Shown: piece by piece, positions 62,993-64,000 of the stretch
How the letters are laid out: every line of letters starts with the position of its first letter
Numbering within the stretch: position 1 is the first letter of the stretch
Assembly: GCF_965228705.1 (NCBI RefSeq)
Contig: NZ_OZ245832.1
Coordinates: 2,232,001-2,296,000 of the forward strand
DNA from: Croceimicrobium sp965228705
Lineage (GTDB): Bacteria > Bacteroidota > Bacteroidia > Flavobacteriales > Schleiferiaceae
Direction of reading: 5' to 3'
Length of the DNA stretch: 64,000 bases
The notes under the pieces: model-generated
Told to the model about the DNA's origin: nothing
Database searches by the model: none
What the model saw: the letters and a program-made list of their open reading frames with translations, nothing else
Program-made: the position numbers and the translations under genes

Positions 62993-64000
62993 GATTGCAA
63001 TTGCGCCAATCGAACTTTAGGCTCCTGAGGCTCTTCCAAAGGTAATTTCAGCGAGTCGATGCGCTTTTTCAAAGGCATCATAAAATCCTGGAAGCTGGGC
63101 ATAAACTCATCAGTGATCGGCTCCGCTTCCGGTAAACCCTGACTGAGCGGATCCACCTGCTTACCATTTACCCAAAAGCGGTAACATACATGAGGCCCGG
63201 TAGCTAAACCGGTGCTACCAACATAACCAATTACATCCCCCTGACGTACTCGTGAGCCTTTGCGAATACCCTTGGCAAACTTGCTCATGTGTAAGTATTG
63301 AGTGGTGTAAGTGCTATTGTGACGCACCTTCACATAATTACCATTCCCTCGAGTGTAAGCCGCGGCAATCACTTCACCATCGGCAGTAGACATAATGGGC
63401 GTACCATGTGGCGCCGCATAGTCTGTTCCTAAATGTGGCTTCACGCGCTTCAATACGGGGTGAAAACGACGAGGATTAAAACGAGAGGAGATACGGAAGA
63501 AGTCTAATGGAGCTTTCAAGAATGCCTTACGCAGACTGCGACCTTGCTCATCGAAGTAATCGCGATAGGTCGTATCATTATCGTAGAAGAAAGAGTAAAA
63601 AGAGCGACCACTATGGTGGAAGTCGGCTGCTAAAATGCGTCCGGTTCCTACCTTGATGGAATCTTGAATATAGTTTTCTTCATAGATCAACTTGAAATAG
63701 TCACCTGGCTGAATTCGGAAGAAGTCAATGGTCCAGGCATAAACCTTAGAAAGCTCCACCGCTAATGCCGGAGAACCCCCTTGATCCAATAAGCTTTCAT
63801 AAAGAGAAGATTCGATAACACCGCTAATGGATTTCTCGCGCACTTCTACATCTTCGGCACCTAGATATACATTGCCGGTATCGCGCAAATCGAAAACTAC
63901 ATAGTCAATTGCAGAGGGTTTGTAAACCATATAGCGAGCTATCTGACTACTATCTAAATTCTCAGCAAAAATGGTGTAGTCCTTACCACTGCGCAGATTG
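62989..64000 (-). CDS. M23 family peptidoglycan peptidase, 5' truncated by the window edge
   Basis: The frame is open to the window end, so the N-terminus (including any signal peptide) is missing; the visible part is 336 residues. The C-terminal peptidase domain has the HxxxD zinc motif (HLGTD), the ADGEVIAAAYTRGNGNYV region, LHMSKFAKGIRKG and GYVGSTGLATGPHV. The expected HxH pair is HVC: His at 63190-63192, Cys at 63184-63186, so the usual zinc-binding His is Cys. The N-terminal region (DYVVFDL) is the family's preceding domain. It probably cleaves cross-links in peptidoglycan, though the Cys may alter this. Confidence 0.88.
   Translation of the reverse strand, partial: NLRSGKDYTIFAENLDSSQIARYMVYKPSAIDYVVFDLRDTGNVYLGAEDVEVREKSISGVIESSLYESLLDQGGSPALAVELSKVYAWTIDFFRIQPGDYFKLIYEENYIQDSIKVGTGRILAADFHHSGRSFYSFFYDNDTTYRDYFDEQGRSLRKAFLKAPLDFFRISSRFNPRRFHPVLKRVKPHLGTDYAAPHGTPIMSTADGEVIAAAYTRGNGNYVKVRHNSTYTTQYLHMSKFAKGIRKGSRVRQGDVIGYVGSTGLATGPHVCYRFWVNGKQVDPLSQGLPEAEPITDEFMPSFQDFMMPLKKRIDSLKLPLEEPQEPKVRLAQLQS

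Noticed and set aside
1..64000. CRISPR arrays, insertion sequences, prophage genes, restriction or toxin-antitoxin systems
   Set aside because: No regularly spaced repeats, transposase or integrase motifs, phage structural genes or defence domains were seen when reading both strands. The only tail-fibre-like protein is of the kind common on Bacteroidota surfaces.

Overview
The window is a chromosomal segment of a Bacteroidota bacterium, most likely a marine-type member of the Flavobacteriales (Cryomorphaceae/Schleiferiaceae-like; the family is inferred). The evidence is the gliding/type IX secretion (T9SS) gene gldN, several secreted proteins with T9SS C-terminal sorting domains, a DUF6089 outer-membrane protein, a DAHP synthase-chorismate mutase fusion, a MaeB-type malic enzyme fusion, the pdxJ/CBS/nadK/DUF6089/uppS/bamA/ompH gene block, and promoters of the Bacteroidota type (TTG or TTTG, about 18-25 nt, then TAnnTTTG). 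Genes are densely packed, with many 1-11 bp overlaps. No gap between genes exceeds 300 bases. I saw no insertion sequence, prophage, CRISPR array, rRNA or replication origin.

Layout. 1-4.0 kb: the 3' end of gldN, an FAD oxidoreductase, a DUF983 protein and an ABC-F ATPase. 4.0-9.5 kb, minus strand: a secreted lipase-like hydrolase, a secreted T9SS protein, a beta/gamma-crystallin-type secreted protein, and a membrane protein flanked by two related tRNA-Arg genes (CCT and CCG). 9.7-16.4 kb: inorganic pyrophosphatase, a histidine kinase, methionyl-tRNA synthetase, an alpha/beta hydrolase and glutamate racemase. 16.4-23.2 kb, minus strand: the envelope-assembly block CBS protein, nadK, DUF6089, uppS, bamA and two Skp/OmpH proteins. 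23.3-28.7 kb, plus strand: pdxJ, LD-carboxypeptidase, YraN, an RsuA/RluB-type pseudouridine synthase behind a possible structured leader, and an AsmA-like protein.

28.7-33.5 kb is an AT-rich stretch of four poorly conserved secreted or outer-membrane proteins that looks like an accessory insertion. 33.5-45.8 kb is a long plus-strand surface locus: a T9SS-exported DNase I-like (EEP) hydrolase, a large surface protein, an OB-fold T9SS protein with a highly expressed codon style, a strong internal terminator, then a lipoprotein, a TonB-dependent receptor, a PorV/PorQ-family protein and an NHL-like lipoprotein. The EEP enzyme and the OB-fold protein resemble a split version of ExeM-type extracellular nucleases, so a role in extracellular nucleic-acid or phosphate-ester use is a reasonable hypothesis. 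45.9-48.5 kb holds a protein that is almost only a type B T9SS sorting domain, then DUF2141, an outer-membrane protein and an S41 protease.

48.5-64 kb is mostly housekeeping: gamma-carbonic-anhydrase-like protein, NifU, fatty acid desaturase, pgi, a coiled-coil lipoprotein, hflX, maeB, universal stress protein, DAHP synthase/chorismate mutase, YceI, recJ, an SDR and an M23 peptidase cut by the window edge.

Transcription signals repeat across the window. Several promoters place the -7 element only 4-15 nt from the start codon, implying leaderless or near-leaderless mRNAs. Intrinsic terminators separate the minus-strand genes at 4.0, 5.5, 7.6 and 16.4 kb. All functions are assigned by reading motifs; no database search was run.
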